From: Algibacter miyuki
GTDB lineage: Bacteria > Bacteroidota > Bacteroidia > Flavobacteriales > Flavobacteriaceae
Direction: 5' to 3' (one strand)
NCBI RefSeq assembly: GCF_042427745.1
Contig: NZ_JBHMFA010000017.1
DNA: 64,000 nt
Both the position numbers and the translations under genes were made by a program. Under the pieces are notes generated by a model. It was not told the DNA's origin. It made no database searches and worked only from the letters and a program-made list of their open reading frames with translations. Shown here piece after piece: positions 47,435 to 55,324 of this stretch (positions within the stretch are counted from its first letter, which is position 1; each line of letters opens with the position of its first letter).

Positions 47435-48241
47435 TTAGTTTTCTTTACCTAACTCTACTGCACGACTAAATGCAGCAAAAGCGGCTTCTTTAATTAATTC
47501 GTTTACATTATTATCTTCCATAGAATCTAACGCAGCTCTTGTGGTACCTCCTTTAGAAGCTACTTTATCCATCCAAGATGCTGGCGATAAATTAGACTGA
47601 TTAAAAAGTTCTACAGCGCCAATAAAAGTTTGACTTACCAAAACCGTAGAATCGTTCTTTGAAAACCCCATTTGTAAGGCAGCCTCCATCATACTTTGCA
47701 TAAAATAGAAAACATAAGCTGGACCACTACCTGAAATACCGGTAGATGCATCAATTAGATTTTCGTTTGATACACGAATGGATTTTCCTGTGGTGTCCAA
47801 TAAACTTTCTACCGTTAACATTTCAATTCTAGACACCTCTGGAGAGGTTACATAAGATGTTAAGCCTCTACCTATTTGTGCTGGCAAATTAGGCATAGCA
47901 CGAACTACTTTTTGCAATCCAGTAATACTTGTGATGGTTTCAATAGTGACACCAGCCATTATTGAAATAATAACTTGTTGTGGTTTTACCAATGACTTGA
48001 TCGCTTTAAAAACGCCCTCGGCATGGTATGGTTTAACGGCGACAAATATAATATCGGCCTGTGGCACGCAGTCTTCTAATTCCTTGAAGGCGTCAAAATG
48101 AGCTATTTGGTTTAGTTCTTCCAATTTCTCTTCAGACTTATCCAAAACCATGATGTTTTTCTTTTTAAGTAGTCTTGATTTCGACATACCTTCGGCATAC
48201 GTTAGCCCCATGTTTCCGGCTCCAATTACTAGTACTTTCAT
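47435..48241 (-). CDS. proC: Pyrroline-5-carboxylate reductase
   Basis: Reduces pyrroline-5-carboxylate to proline with NAD(P)H. The 268 residues carry the Rossmann motif VIGAGNMGLTYAEG, IISIMAGVT, VRAMPNLPAQIG and SGSGPAYVFYF, then KGGTTRAALDSM near the C-terminus, all family hallmarks. It is the first proline gene of the operon and starts 33 bp after the small 63-residue gene. Confidence 0.97.
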   Translation of the reverse strand: MKVLVIGAGNMGLTYAEGMSKSRLLKKKNIMVLDKSEEKLEELNQIAHFDAFKELEDCVPQADIIFVAVKPYHAEGVFKAIKSLVKPQQVIISIMAGVTIETITSITGLQKVVRAMPNLPAQIGRGLTSYVTSPEVSRIEMLTVESLLDTTGKSIRVSNENLIDASTGISGSGPAYVFYFMQSMMEAALQMGFSKNDSTVLVSQTFIGAVELFNQSNLSPASWMDKVASKGGTTRAALDSMEDNNVNELIKEAAFAAFSRAVELGKEN

Positions 48242-48274
48242 TTATTATATTTTTTTATTAATGTTTAATTATTT

Positions 48275-48466
48275 TTATACAAAAAGCATACAATCTTTAT
48301 CATCCTTGATCTCGCCGTAATACGTTTCTCTATATTTATGAAGCGTTTTTATAGGCAACCCGAACAAATATTTTTTGATATAAATAACTTTCGAGGTTAA
48401 TTCTCCCATTTTTACAGTGTGTATTTTTTCATAAGTTGTATTTCGTTTTACTTGTATAATTTTCAT
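48275..48466 (-). CDS. Small uncharacterised protein in the proline operon
   Basis: A 63-residue basic protein (many Lys, Tyr and Arg residues) with no signal peptide, TM segment or recognised motif. The frame is intact, starts with ATG and lies between the GNAT gene (24 bp upstream) and proC (33 bp downstream) on the same strand, so it is probably expressed as part of that operon. It might be a small regulator of the enzymes, but nothing in the sequence shows it. Confidence 0.6.
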   Translation of the reverse strand: MKIIQVKRNTTYEKIHTVKMGELTSKVIYIKKYLFGLPIKTLHKYRETYYGEIKDDKDCMLFV

Positions 48467-48490
48467 ATATTTTGTTTTTACTAAAATGGA

Positions 48491-48928
48491 TTATCGTACC
48501 AATCGCATTTCTATATTTCTTGACTTAAACCCTTGTTTTTCAAATAATGCTATAACAGGGTTATCTTTATTAACGTGTATAGCGATATCGCCATCACAAT
48601 ATTTTATGGTATGTGCTATTAACTTCTGTGCAATCCCTTTACCTCTATATTCGGTTTTAACAGCCATATATACCAATATGTTTTCTGCTAAATACTCGTT
48701 CATACCTGTTCTGTTGACAACTATGGCTCCTAAAATATCATGTTCATTTTCCATCACAAAAACGTAACCGCCAAGGCCTGCAACTTCTTTTGCTGCATAC
48801 ATAATCGATTTTCTGATTGCACTTTTGGTGTCAGTAAATTCACCTGAATGCTCATGTAAAAATCTTGAAATTCGTGATATATCATTAATTGATAACCTCG
48901 AAAAGGCATCAAAAGTTGTAATAGTCAT
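48491..48928 (-). CDS. GNAT-family N-acetyltransferase
   Basis: A 145-residue acetyl-CoA-dependent acetyltransferase with the GNAT core. It has VYMAVKTEYRGKGIAQKLIAHT (acetyl-CoA loop, R/QxxGxG/A form) and the C-terminal VIALFEKQGFKS. In Flavobacteria a GNAT gene often leads the arginine/proline cluster. Here it is the first gene of the operon running to proA, so it may act on glutamate or a related amino acid. The substrate is not determined by sequence. Confidence 0.85.
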   Translation of the reverse strand: MTITTFDAFSRLSINDISRISRFLHEHSGEFTDTKSAIRKSIMYAAKEVAGLGGYVFVMENEHDILGAIVVNRTGMNEYLAENILVYMAVKTEYRGKGIAQKLIAHTIKYCDGDIAIHVNKDNPVIALFEKQGFKSRNIEMRLVR

Positions 48929-48987
48929 TAAATGATATTATTTGTGATTACACCTAATTTTAGGTAAATTGAAAAATGCATAAACGC

Positions 48988-49023
48988 AAAAATTTATTCA
49001 CTTATAAACTAATAAGTAAATAA
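48988..49023 (-). terminator. Terminator-like hairpin inside the leader (possible attenuator)
   Basis: On the minus strand TTATTTACTTAT and ATAAGTGAATAA form a 12-bp stem with one G-U pair and a 6-nt loop, followed by five T. It sits 60 bp before the GNAT start, so readthrough would be needed for operon expression. The stem is AT-rich. Confidence 0.55.
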
Positions 49024-49061
49024 TTAACGTTTAAAAATTGGGTAAGAAAATTGGTTGGGCG

Positions 49062-49163
49062 CTAAACTGCAGGAGGGATGAATTTCTCCGACTGATTTCT
49101 AAAAACTAGAAAGTTGAAGTTAAAGATTCTGATATTTCTTTTCTCATGTATGCCTTTTACCAT
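49062..49163 (-). CDS. Candidate leader peptide ORF
   Basis: A 33-codon frame starts with ATG almost at the predicted transcription start (first residues MVKGIHEKRNIR, ending FIPPAV). A second ATG-frame at 49106-49147 encodes 13 residues (MRKEISESLTSTF). If the TAG that ends it were read through, the frame would stay open to 49031. Either may be a translated leader or neither. Both are too short to judge by composition. Confidence 0.3.
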   Translation of the reverse strand: MVKGIHEKRNIRIFNFNFLVFRNQSEKFIPPAV

Positions 49164-49167
49164 GGTG

Positions 49168-49199
49168 CAAATATAAGAAAAACAAGCCCTAATGGCAAA
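49168..49199 (-). promoter_or_regulatory. Promoter of the GNAT-proCBA leader
   Basis: TTTG (49196-49199), 20-nt spacer and TATATTTG (49168-49175) on the minus strand match the Bacteroidota housekeeping promoter at both boxes, the best such match in this part of the window. Confidence 0.7.
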
Positions 49200-49225
49200 T
49201 TATCCATGTTAAGATAATCAGAAAT

Positions 49226-49260
49226 AAAAAAACCAAGCTATTAAATCAGGCTTATTTTGG
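49226..49260 (-). terminator. Possible terminator of the GT39-type gene
   Basis: CCAA/TTGG and AAGC/GCTT pairings with a seven-T tract on the minus strand lie 40 bp after the stop codon. The stem is interrupted. Confidence 0.35.
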
Positions 49261-49297
49261 CATTAAAAAACGCGACTCAACACCTTTAAAACCGAGC

Positions 49298-50761
49298 TTA
49301 ATTACGTTTAAAAATTTGATAATAACTTTCCTCTTTATATAAAGTATAATTATTTTGAATAAACGCAATAACATCTGTACTGTACTTCGTGTTTTCTAAA
49401 GCAGGCAAAGTTTCTTTTAAAAGAAACACTGGGGGTTTCTCTTTTAACTCACGACTTAGAACTTGATTGCTTTGCTCACTATTTATAAAAATAGAATGAA
49501 AATACTGACTAGAAGAACGTCTTTTAGAAAAATAGAGCGCTTTAATCAATATCTGATCATTGCTTAAAACATAGATGTAATCTGATTCTTTTGTTTCACT
49601 TTCAAGCCACGCCCCTAATGTTCTTGACGGCTCTACATCTCCCTTTACAAAAGCACTTGCTATATTTTTGAATTGAAGGTATGGAAAAAACAAAACGACA
49701 AGAACCGCAATGTACACATGGTCTTTATAATTAAAATACTTTTTCTTTTCTACAAAACTGGCGATTCCTATTGCTGAAAGTATAACTATAGGCGCAAAAA
49801 TTTGTTTTATTTGATGCCCATAATAATAGCCAGATGCGTTAACCCCGATAAAATCGAAGGCCAACCATATTAAAATACCGACAATATATTTATTTTTCAA
49901 CTCAATATACTGCAGTTTAAACAAGTACAGGAACAGATAAAACAGAATAAAACGAGAGCTTATAAAAACTCTGAAAAAATTAAGCATGCGTGTTTTTAAA
50001 TCTGGAGCAGCACTTCCCGAATCTAACAAAATATACCAAGCACCGCTTAGGTAATCTTGGACTGAAACCCCGTAAAAGGACATCACCAAAAACAAACTAG
50101 CCACACCAATAACAATACCTATAATAAAGTATAACGTTCCCAACACACGCTTAGAAACACCTTTATCTTCTGATAAATTAATAAAATAAAACAGAAAAAA
50201 GGCTGCTGAAGTGGTTATTGCTATTTGTTTAAATGAAATGGCCAACCCCAAAAAAACACCAGCCATAAAAACTCTAGTGTTTAACGTATATTTTGAGTTT
50301 TCTTGTATTAAAATATAAAATGAAATAATACTAAAAAACACCATAAACGTTTCCGTTTGCGCTAAAGAGAACCCGTCCATAACACGCCAACACGAGGTTA
50401 ATGTAAATAAACACATTGCGATAATTCCGGCAAATTCACTGTGCAACCGTTTACATATTTTATACAAATAGTATGATGAAAAAATTACTGCAAGCGCCCC
50501 AATAAACCGTTCTATGATAAAATTTCCGGTAGTAAAATATTCTGATATTGCATATAAAATCAAAATACCAGGTGTTTTATTTTCTACAGTACCTAAATAA
50601 GGAACTAGCCCGTTTACCGTCCAAGCTCTTCCAATATAGCCCCACAAGGCTTCATCATAAGCAATATAAGGATGGAGCACTAAAACAAGAAGCACCAAAC
50701 ATAAAAAAGCACCTATAAATAAGGGATTAAAACATAAATAAGTCCAACTACTTTTCTTCAT
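49298..50761 (-). CDS. GT39-type membrane glycosyltransferase (ArnT/PMT_2-like)
   Basis: A 487-residue inner membrane protein with about ten or more TM segments. The first periplasmic loop carries YDEALWGYIGRAW, which resembles the D/E-containing loop of lipid-linked-sugar glycosyltransferases, and ENKTPGILILYAIS follows. It would move a sugar from a polyprenyl-phosphate donor to lipid A, glycan or protein at the periplasmic face. The start was taken at ATG 50761, preceded by AGGA-type sequence. Codons at 50770 and 50776 are alternatives, and all overlap the FAD gene by 14-29 bp, indicating coupling. Confidence 0.82.
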   Translation of the reverse strand: MKKSSWTYLCFNPLFIGAFLCLVLLVLVLHPYIAYDEALWGYIGRAWTVNGLVPYLGTVENKTPGILILYAISEYFTTGNFIIERFIGALAVIFSSYYLYKICKRLHSEFAGIIAMCLFTLTSCWRVMDGFSLAQTETFMVFFSIISFYILIQENSKYTLNTRVFMAGVFLGLAISFKQIAITTSAAFFLFYFINLSEDKGVSKRVLGTLYFIIGIVIGVASLFLVMSFYGVSVQDYLSGAWYILLDSGSAAPDLKTRMLNFFRVFISSRFILFYLFLYLFKLQYIELKNKYIVGILIWLAFDFIGVNASGYYYGHQIKQIFAPIVILSAIGIASFVEKKKYFNYKDHVYIAVLVVLFFPYLQFKNIASAFVKGDVEPSRTLGAWLESETKESDYIYVLSNDQILIKALYFSKRRSSSQYFHSIFINSEQSNQVLSRELKEKPPVFLLKETLPALENTKYSTDVIAFIQNNYTLYKEESYYQIFKRN

Positions 50762-52316
50762 GATATTCATCCTCAAGGTTAATATTCCAAATATTATCTT
50801 TTGTTTTTACACCATTAATAATATTGTTTACAGCTGTAATTGCGGTTAACATAGAATGATCTTGATTGTTATATTTATGCATCCCGTTACGTCCAATTAA
50901 AAAGAGATTTTCAATCCCATTGGTAAAGCTTTTTATACTATCAAATTTGGAGTACGTTCCAAAATAAGCTGGATACGCTTTTGGCACTTTTATTATCGTG
51001 CTATCCACAACATCTTCGGAGTTTATAATATTGATACGATCTAGTTCCTCAATGGCAAACCGAATAAATTCATCATTATCTTTAATCCATAAATCGTCAC
51101 CTTCGTCACAAAAATATTCCAGACCCAACCATGTTTTATTATCGTCGGCAACTAGATAAGGCGACCAATTATTAAACACCTGCAGACGTCCGATTTTAAC
51201 TTCTTTCTCTTGAATATAAATCCAATTATCTCTAACCTCTCCTTCACTTTTGTTCAATTTAAATTTATCAAGAAGTAAGCCTACCGTAATAAAATCACGA
51301 TATTTCAAACCTTCTGCAACATCTAAAATTTCCGAAGACACATCGGCTTTCATACTTCTTATTAAATGCTTTACAGGCATGGTCGAAAAAAAGTAATCAC
51401 CTTTGATTTCTTTAACTGTTCCTGTGATTTTATCAGAATAACTAACGTAATCTATGGTATTATTTGCTGTTTTTATTTGATTGACTTCTGCATTAAAAAT
51501 AACATCTCCGCCTGCTTTTTTTATAATATCCGTTACGGTTTCCCACATTTGACCTGGGCCCAATTTTGGATACATAAATTGTTCAATAAGGCTGGTGTCT
51601 ATATTTTTTTGTTCAATCGATTTATTTTTAATGAAAATCGATTTTATAATATGAAGAATTGTTCGCGACATCGATAGTTTTTTGATACGCTGTGCTCCCC
51701 AATCGGCATCAATTTCGGAACATGGTACACCCCAAACTTTTTCTGTATAATCTTTAAAAAACGTTTGATAAAGTTCTTTCCCAAAACGACTAATAAAAAA
51801 TTCTTCAAGTGTTGTTATATTTTTTATGGGGAATAGTCTCACTAAAACATAAGTCCATCCAATTTTAACAATTTTCAAAAAACCTAATGATGACAACGTA
51901 TTCCAGTTGATAGCTATTGGGTAATCGAAAAATTTACGTAGAAAGAAAATACGCGATAACCGAGATCGGATAAGCATAACCTTATCTACCTTTTCCGGAT
52001 CGGGACCTCCCGTAACCAATTTCTCTAGCAGTCTGCTTTTTAGTTTTTCGCTACTTGTATTAATTTCATCGCTAGACAGTGCGCCTTGAACGGGGAGTAT
52101 ATTCTGCCACCATTTCATCACAACTTCCGATTTTGAAAAAAACCGATGACCGCCAATATCTATTCTATTGCCTTTATAAACTTCGGTTCTGGAAATCCCC
52201 CCTATTTTATCGGACATTTCTAAAACAATAGGTTTTATATCTGTACGCGTAATAAGTTCGTATGCCGCCGTTAATCCTGCGGGACCAGCACCTATAATTA
52301 TAGCATATTTCTGCAT
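50748..52316 (-). CDS. NAD(P)/FAD-dependent oxidoreductase (UDP-galactopyranose mutase/amine oxidase superfamily)
   Basis: A 522-residue flavoprotein. It has the N-terminal dinucleotide-binding IIGAGPAGLTAAYEL and GGISRTEVYKGNRIDIGGHRFF, plus ENLFLIGRNGMHKYNNQDHS near the C-terminus. The protein is longer than true UDP-galactopyranose mutases, and the nearest function is uncertain. The fold suits a sugar-nucleotide or lipid-linked sugar oxidation or isomerisation, in line with the glycosyltransferase that overlaps it. The start codon is ATG 52316, one codon after an in-frame TTG. It is 21 bp from mazG. Confidence 0.85.
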   Translation of the reverse strand: MQKYAIIIGAGPAGLTAAYELITRTDIKPIVLEMSDKIGGISRTEVYKGNRIDIGGHRFFSKSEVVMKWWQNILPVQGALSSDEINTSSEKLKSRLLEKLVTGGPDPEKVDKVMLIRSRLSRIFFLRKFFDYPIAINWNTLSSLGFLKIVKIGWTYVLVRLFPIKNITTLEEFFISRFGKELYQTFFKDYTEKVWGVPCSEIDADWGAQRIKKLSMSRTILHIIKSIFIKNKSIEQKNIDTSLIEQFMYPKLGPGQMWETVTDIIKKAGGDVIFNAEVNQIKTANNTIDYVSYSDKITGTVKEIKGDYFFSTMPVKHLIRSMKADVSSEILDVAEGLKYRDFITVGLLLDKFKLNKSEGEVRDNWIYIQEKEVKIGRLQVFNNWSPYLVADDNKTWLGLEYFCDEGDDLWIKDNDEFIRFAIEELDRINIINSEDVVDSTIIKVPKAYPAYFGTYSKFDSIKSFTNGIENLFLIGRNGMHKYNNQDHSMLTAITAVNNIINGVKTKDNIWNINLEDEYHEEK

Positions 52317-52337
52317 CAATTATTTTTTAATTAGCTC

Positions 52338-53123
52338 TTAAGATTGACGAAAATACAACTTTGCTTCTTCCCAAAAGACATCCATTTCTGCCAAAGTCAT
52401 ATCTTTTAACGGTTTATTTAAGTCTTTCGCCTTTTCTTCAAGATACTGAAAGCGTTTTGTAAACTTTTTATTGGTGCGTTCCAATGCATTCTCAGGATTA
52501 ATATTTTTAAAACGCGCGTAATTTACTAATGAAAATAAAACATCACCAAACTCGCTTTCCATGGCGTCTTGGTCGTTGGCTTCAACTTCAGCTTTAAACT
52601 CACTTAACTCCTCCTCTACTTTTTCCCAAACTTGATTTGGTGCTTCCCAATCGAAACCTACACCTGTTACTTTTTCTTGAATCCTACCTGCTTTTACAAG
52701 TGCTGGCAAACTTTTTGGAACACCTTCTAAAACACTAGATTTGCCTTCTTTAAGTTTTAAGTTTTCCCAATTTCGTTTTACATCTTCTTCATTTTCTACT
52801 TTTACATCGCTGTAAATATGCGGATGTCTATGTATTAATTTTTCGCAAATAGAATTACAGACATCAGCAATATCGAAATCCTTGGTTTCACTTCCTATTT
52901 TTGAATAAAAGACAATATGCAACAACACGTCTCCCAATTCCTTTTTAACTTCTTCTAAATCATTATCTAGAATAGCATCTCCTAATTCGTAGGTTTCCTC
53001 TATCGTTAAATGACGAAGCGTTTCCATGGTTTGCTTTTTGTCCCACGGACACTGCTCACGCAATTCATCCATTATAGTTAATAATCTATCGAATGCTTTT
53101 AATTGATTTGCTCTAGAATTCAT
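52338..53123 (-). CDS. mazG: Nucleoside triphosphate pyrophosphohydrolase MazG
   Basis: An all-alpha NTP pyrophosphatase that hydrolyses non-canonical nucleotides or regulates nucleotide pools. Starting at ATG 53123 gives 261 residues beginning NSRANQLKAFDRLLTIMDEL. The upstream frame adds a 16-residue AT-rich tail not seen in the family. Two MazG domains occur, each with an EExxE-type metal site (TIEETYELGDAI and KKELGDVLLH; EEELSEFKAEVEA and SEFGDVLFSLVNYARF). It is the first gene of the mazG-FAD-GT39 run. Confidence 0.94.
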   Translation of the reverse strand: MNSRANQLKAFDRLLTIMDELREQCPWDKKQTMETLRHLTIEETYELGDAILDNDLEEVKKELGDVLLHIVFYSKIGSETKDFDIADVCNSICEKLIHRHPHIYSDVKVENEEDVKRNWENLKLKEGKSSVLEGVPKSLPALVKAGRIQEKVTGVGFDWEAPNQVWEKVEEELSEFKAEVEANDQDAMESEFGDVLFSLVNYARFKNINPENALERTNKKFTKRFQYLEEKAKDLNKPLKDMTLAEMDVFWEEAKLYFRQS

Positions 53124-53574
53124 TGAAAAATTAAAATTGAGGTTCTTTTTGGTAAAAATACTGTTTCTCAATTTATCTTTGCTCGAAATACTGCTATAAC
53201 CAAGAACTATTAATATAAAAATTGCTTTAATCCAATATTATATTGCATACAATTATGCTCCTTAAAAAATAAATTCGATAAGAGGTAAACACTTATTATT
53301 TAATTAAAAAAACTATAGCAAACTCCAACACCATAATACCTTTATTTTCTAAAAAGTCTTCGTATAGTTGATAAAAGCTTAGACCAAAGCATAATCTTTC
53401 CTACACGATACCGCTTTCCCCGCTACTTAAAAAACTAATTTTATAATTAAAAATATTAAACGAAACATCTTACTTGTAATCTAATGACTACTAACTATTT
53501 GTGTTTTGTCTGTTTATTATTACTTTTAACCTAATAGACTCCCTAAGTCAACTATTAACCTAAAACAATTCACC
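53124..53574. other. Long intergenic region between mazG and the C1q-like gene
   Basis: 451 bp of AT-rich DNA. Apart from the plus-strand promoter near the right end I see no tRNA, conserved ORF, repeat or structured element. The region is the divergent intergenic space between a leftward and a rightward gene. Confidence 0.8.
53498..53528 (+). promoter_or_regulatory. Candidate promoter of the C1q-like gene
   Basis: TTTG (53498-53501), 19-nt spacer and TACTTTTA (53521-53528), one base off TAnnTTTG. It leaves a ~40-nt untranslated leader. Confidence 0.45.
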
Positions 53575-54246
53575 ATGTTCAAATTTTTTATTTTACTACT
53601 TTTAATTCTATTCTCAATTCTATCAACAGCACAAGTAGGAATTGGCACAACAAACCCACAAGCCACTTTAGACGTAAATGGCACACTCAAAATAGACAAT
53701 ACGTTACAAGAAACAGAACTAGGAGTCATAAAAGATTCTATTTTGGTTATCTCTAGATCTGGAATAATTAATACCCTTCCGGCAACAGAAATTTTAAAAG
53801 CAGCATTGCCCACCACTGTAAAAGCTTCTTTTTCTACTGGAGGCTCAAAAACATTAGCAATTGCACTTGGAGGAAAGTCTAAACTAACATTTAATAGTGA
53901 AGAAATAGACAGTAATGATGAATTTGATTTAACCACAAATACATTTACCGCTAAACAAGATGGCATTTATATTGTTAGTGCACAAATAAAAATTGGATCA
54001 GCCATATCTGCCAGTACAAACTTTGGATTAGGCATTGAAAAAAACGGAACGTTAATTACGGAAGAAAACTATCTCAGTGTAAGCGTTCTATCTACAAGTG
54101 TGTCTTCACCTTATAGAAGACTTTCAACCGCTGTAGAGTTAGTGAAAGATGACACAATTACATTTATAGTAACCACCGGATTATTAAGCGTAGACGTTTT
54201 GGGAGATAAAAAAGACAGTTTTTGCTCTATTTATCAAATAAGATAA
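53575..54246 (+). CDS. Secreted C1q/TNF-like protein with flavobacterial GIGTTNP head
   Basis: A 223-residue exported protein. It has a signal peptide (~1-20, ending STAQ), then the GIGTTNPQATLDVNG motif common in Flavobacteriaceae surface proteins and thought to form a trimeric head or stalk start. The C-terminal ~135 residues have the C1q/TNF jelly-roll pattern (FTAKQDGIYIVSAQI, then YRRLSTAVELVKDDTITF, ending CSIYQIR). Such domains usually trimerise and bind ligands. No T9SS tail is evident, so it is probably periplasmic or surface-secreted by another route. Function unknown. Confidence 0.82.
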   Translation: MFKFFILLLLILFSILSTAQVGIGTTNPQATLDVNGTLKIDNTLQETELGVIKDSILVISRSGIINTLPATEILKAALPTTVKASFSTGGSKTLAIALGGKSKLTFNSEEIDSNDEFDLTTNTFTAKQDGIYIVSAQIKIGSAISASTNFGLGIEKNGTLITEENYLSVSVLSTSVSSPYRRLSTAVELVKDDTITFIVTTGLLSVDVLGDKKDSFCSIYQIR

Positions 54247-54263
54247 TTCCATATTAAATCTAT

Positions 54264-54304
54264 AAAAAAGCGATTAAATTCAATGAATTTAATCGCTTTT
54301 TTTT
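54264..54304 (+). terminator. Intrinsic terminator of the C1q-like gene
   Basis: AAAAAGCGATTAAATTC and GAATTTAATCGCTTTTT form a long perfect stem with a 3-nt loop and an eight-T tract. Confidence 0.95.
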
Positions 54305-54437
54305 ATCCCCAAAAAAAATTAGAATTCCATGAAAAAACCAACAGATTGTTCTAATTTTGAACTACACATGCTAAAACGTACTGATACACTCTTTATAATT
54401 AGTACTGAAAACAGTTTGCACAAAGAAATAATATAAA

Positions 54438-55238
54438 ATGATAGAGTTATTATTCGTAATTAAATTATTAGTAGCTATCGCCTTTGTTATCGGCTTATCA
54501 ATACTTGCTGAAAATGTAAGTCCGAAGGTTGCCGGTATTTTATCGGGATACCCAACGGGTTCTGCTATCACTTTATTTTTCTTTGGCTTAGAAGTGAGTC
54601 CTGATTTTGCCGCAAAAAGCGCTGTCTATAATATGATGGGGTTATCAGCTGCCTTAACATTTGTTTATGTGTATTACATAGCCTCTAGATACTTTAAAAG
54701 GTTTAATATTCTATTATCTTCTTTATCGGCTATAACGGCTTACTTTGCTGTAGTGTCATTATTGCATCTTATTGAAGTTAATAAATATATAGCCATATTA
54801 ATACCTATAGCTTTTTCGTTTTTATTTATCCATCTTTTTAAAAGTATTGAAAATATTAACATTAAAACTAAGGCTAAACTTAATTATAAAATTCTATTTG
54901 TACGCGCTTTTTTTGCTGCTTTAATTATTTTAGTAATTACGAGTGTCCCAAAATTTGTTGGTCCAACTTGGGCTGGTCTTTTCTCTGCATTTCCGACAAC
55001 TTTGTTTCCGCTTATGCTAATTATTCATTTTACATATTCTAAAGAACATGTGCATACGGTTATAAAAAATGTTCCTATTGGTATGTTTTCATTAATAATT
55101 TATTCGCTTGTTATTTCTATAGTTTATCCGCTTTTTGGTATTTATACCGGCACTCTTATTTCGTTTGGAGCAGCTACAGTTTATCTTCTTGTTTATAAGA
55201 AAATAAGAAGTATTTTGGATAAGCGTGAATTGAATTAA
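54438..55238 (+). CDS. GlpM/DUF3147-like membrane protein with duplicated halves
   Basis: A 266-residue integral membrane protein with about eight TM segments. Two half-repeats are visible: VAGILSGYPTGSAITLFFFG near residues 31-50 and WAGLFSAFPTTLFPLMLIIHF near 178-198, each followed by a long helix and a short hydrophobic pair. The [WV]AGx[LF]S[GA][YF]PT motif resembles the conserved loop of GlpM-type proteins, which are half this size. It has no known function. It is separated by 86 bp from the GIY-YIG gene, with AT-rich spacer DNA between. Confidence 0.75.
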   Translation: MIELLFVIKLLVAIAFVIGLSILAENVSPKVAGILSGYPTGSAITLFFFGLEVSPDFAAKSAVYNMMGLSAALTFVYVYYIASRYFKRFNILLSSLSAITAYFAVVSLLHLIEVNKYIAILIPIAFSFLFIHLFKSIENINIKTKAKLNYKILFVRAFFAALIILVITSVPKFVGPTWAGLFSAFPTTLFPLMLIIHFTYSKEHVHTVIKNVPIGMFSLIIYSLVISIVYPLFGIYTGTLISFGAATVYLLVYKKIRSILDKRELN

Positions 55239-55324
55239 TATTAAATTTTTAAATTATGATATTTTAGTGATAAACTTTAATTCATTAAATTTAATACATA
55301 ACTAAATATTTCTAACAAATTATC

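Larger units (their letters stand above)
48929..49163 (-). ncRNA. Candidate 5' leader RNA of the GNAT-proCBA operon
   Basis: The ~235 nt between a consensus promoter and the GNAT start contain two short overlapping ORFs, a TTTCTA/TAGAAA hairpin near 49099-49115, a GGAG...CTCC pairing near 49070-49090, and a terminator-like hairpin at 48988-49023. The 49040-49095 part is notably richer in G and C than the flanks. A transcription-attenuation or riboswitch-like control is a reasonable inference, but no known Rfam class is claimed. Confidence 0.5.

Noticed and set aside
53526..53966. A 146-codon minus-strand frame overlapping the C1q-like gene
   Set aside because: It is a shadow of the plus-strand gene, which has a signal peptide, promoter and terminator.
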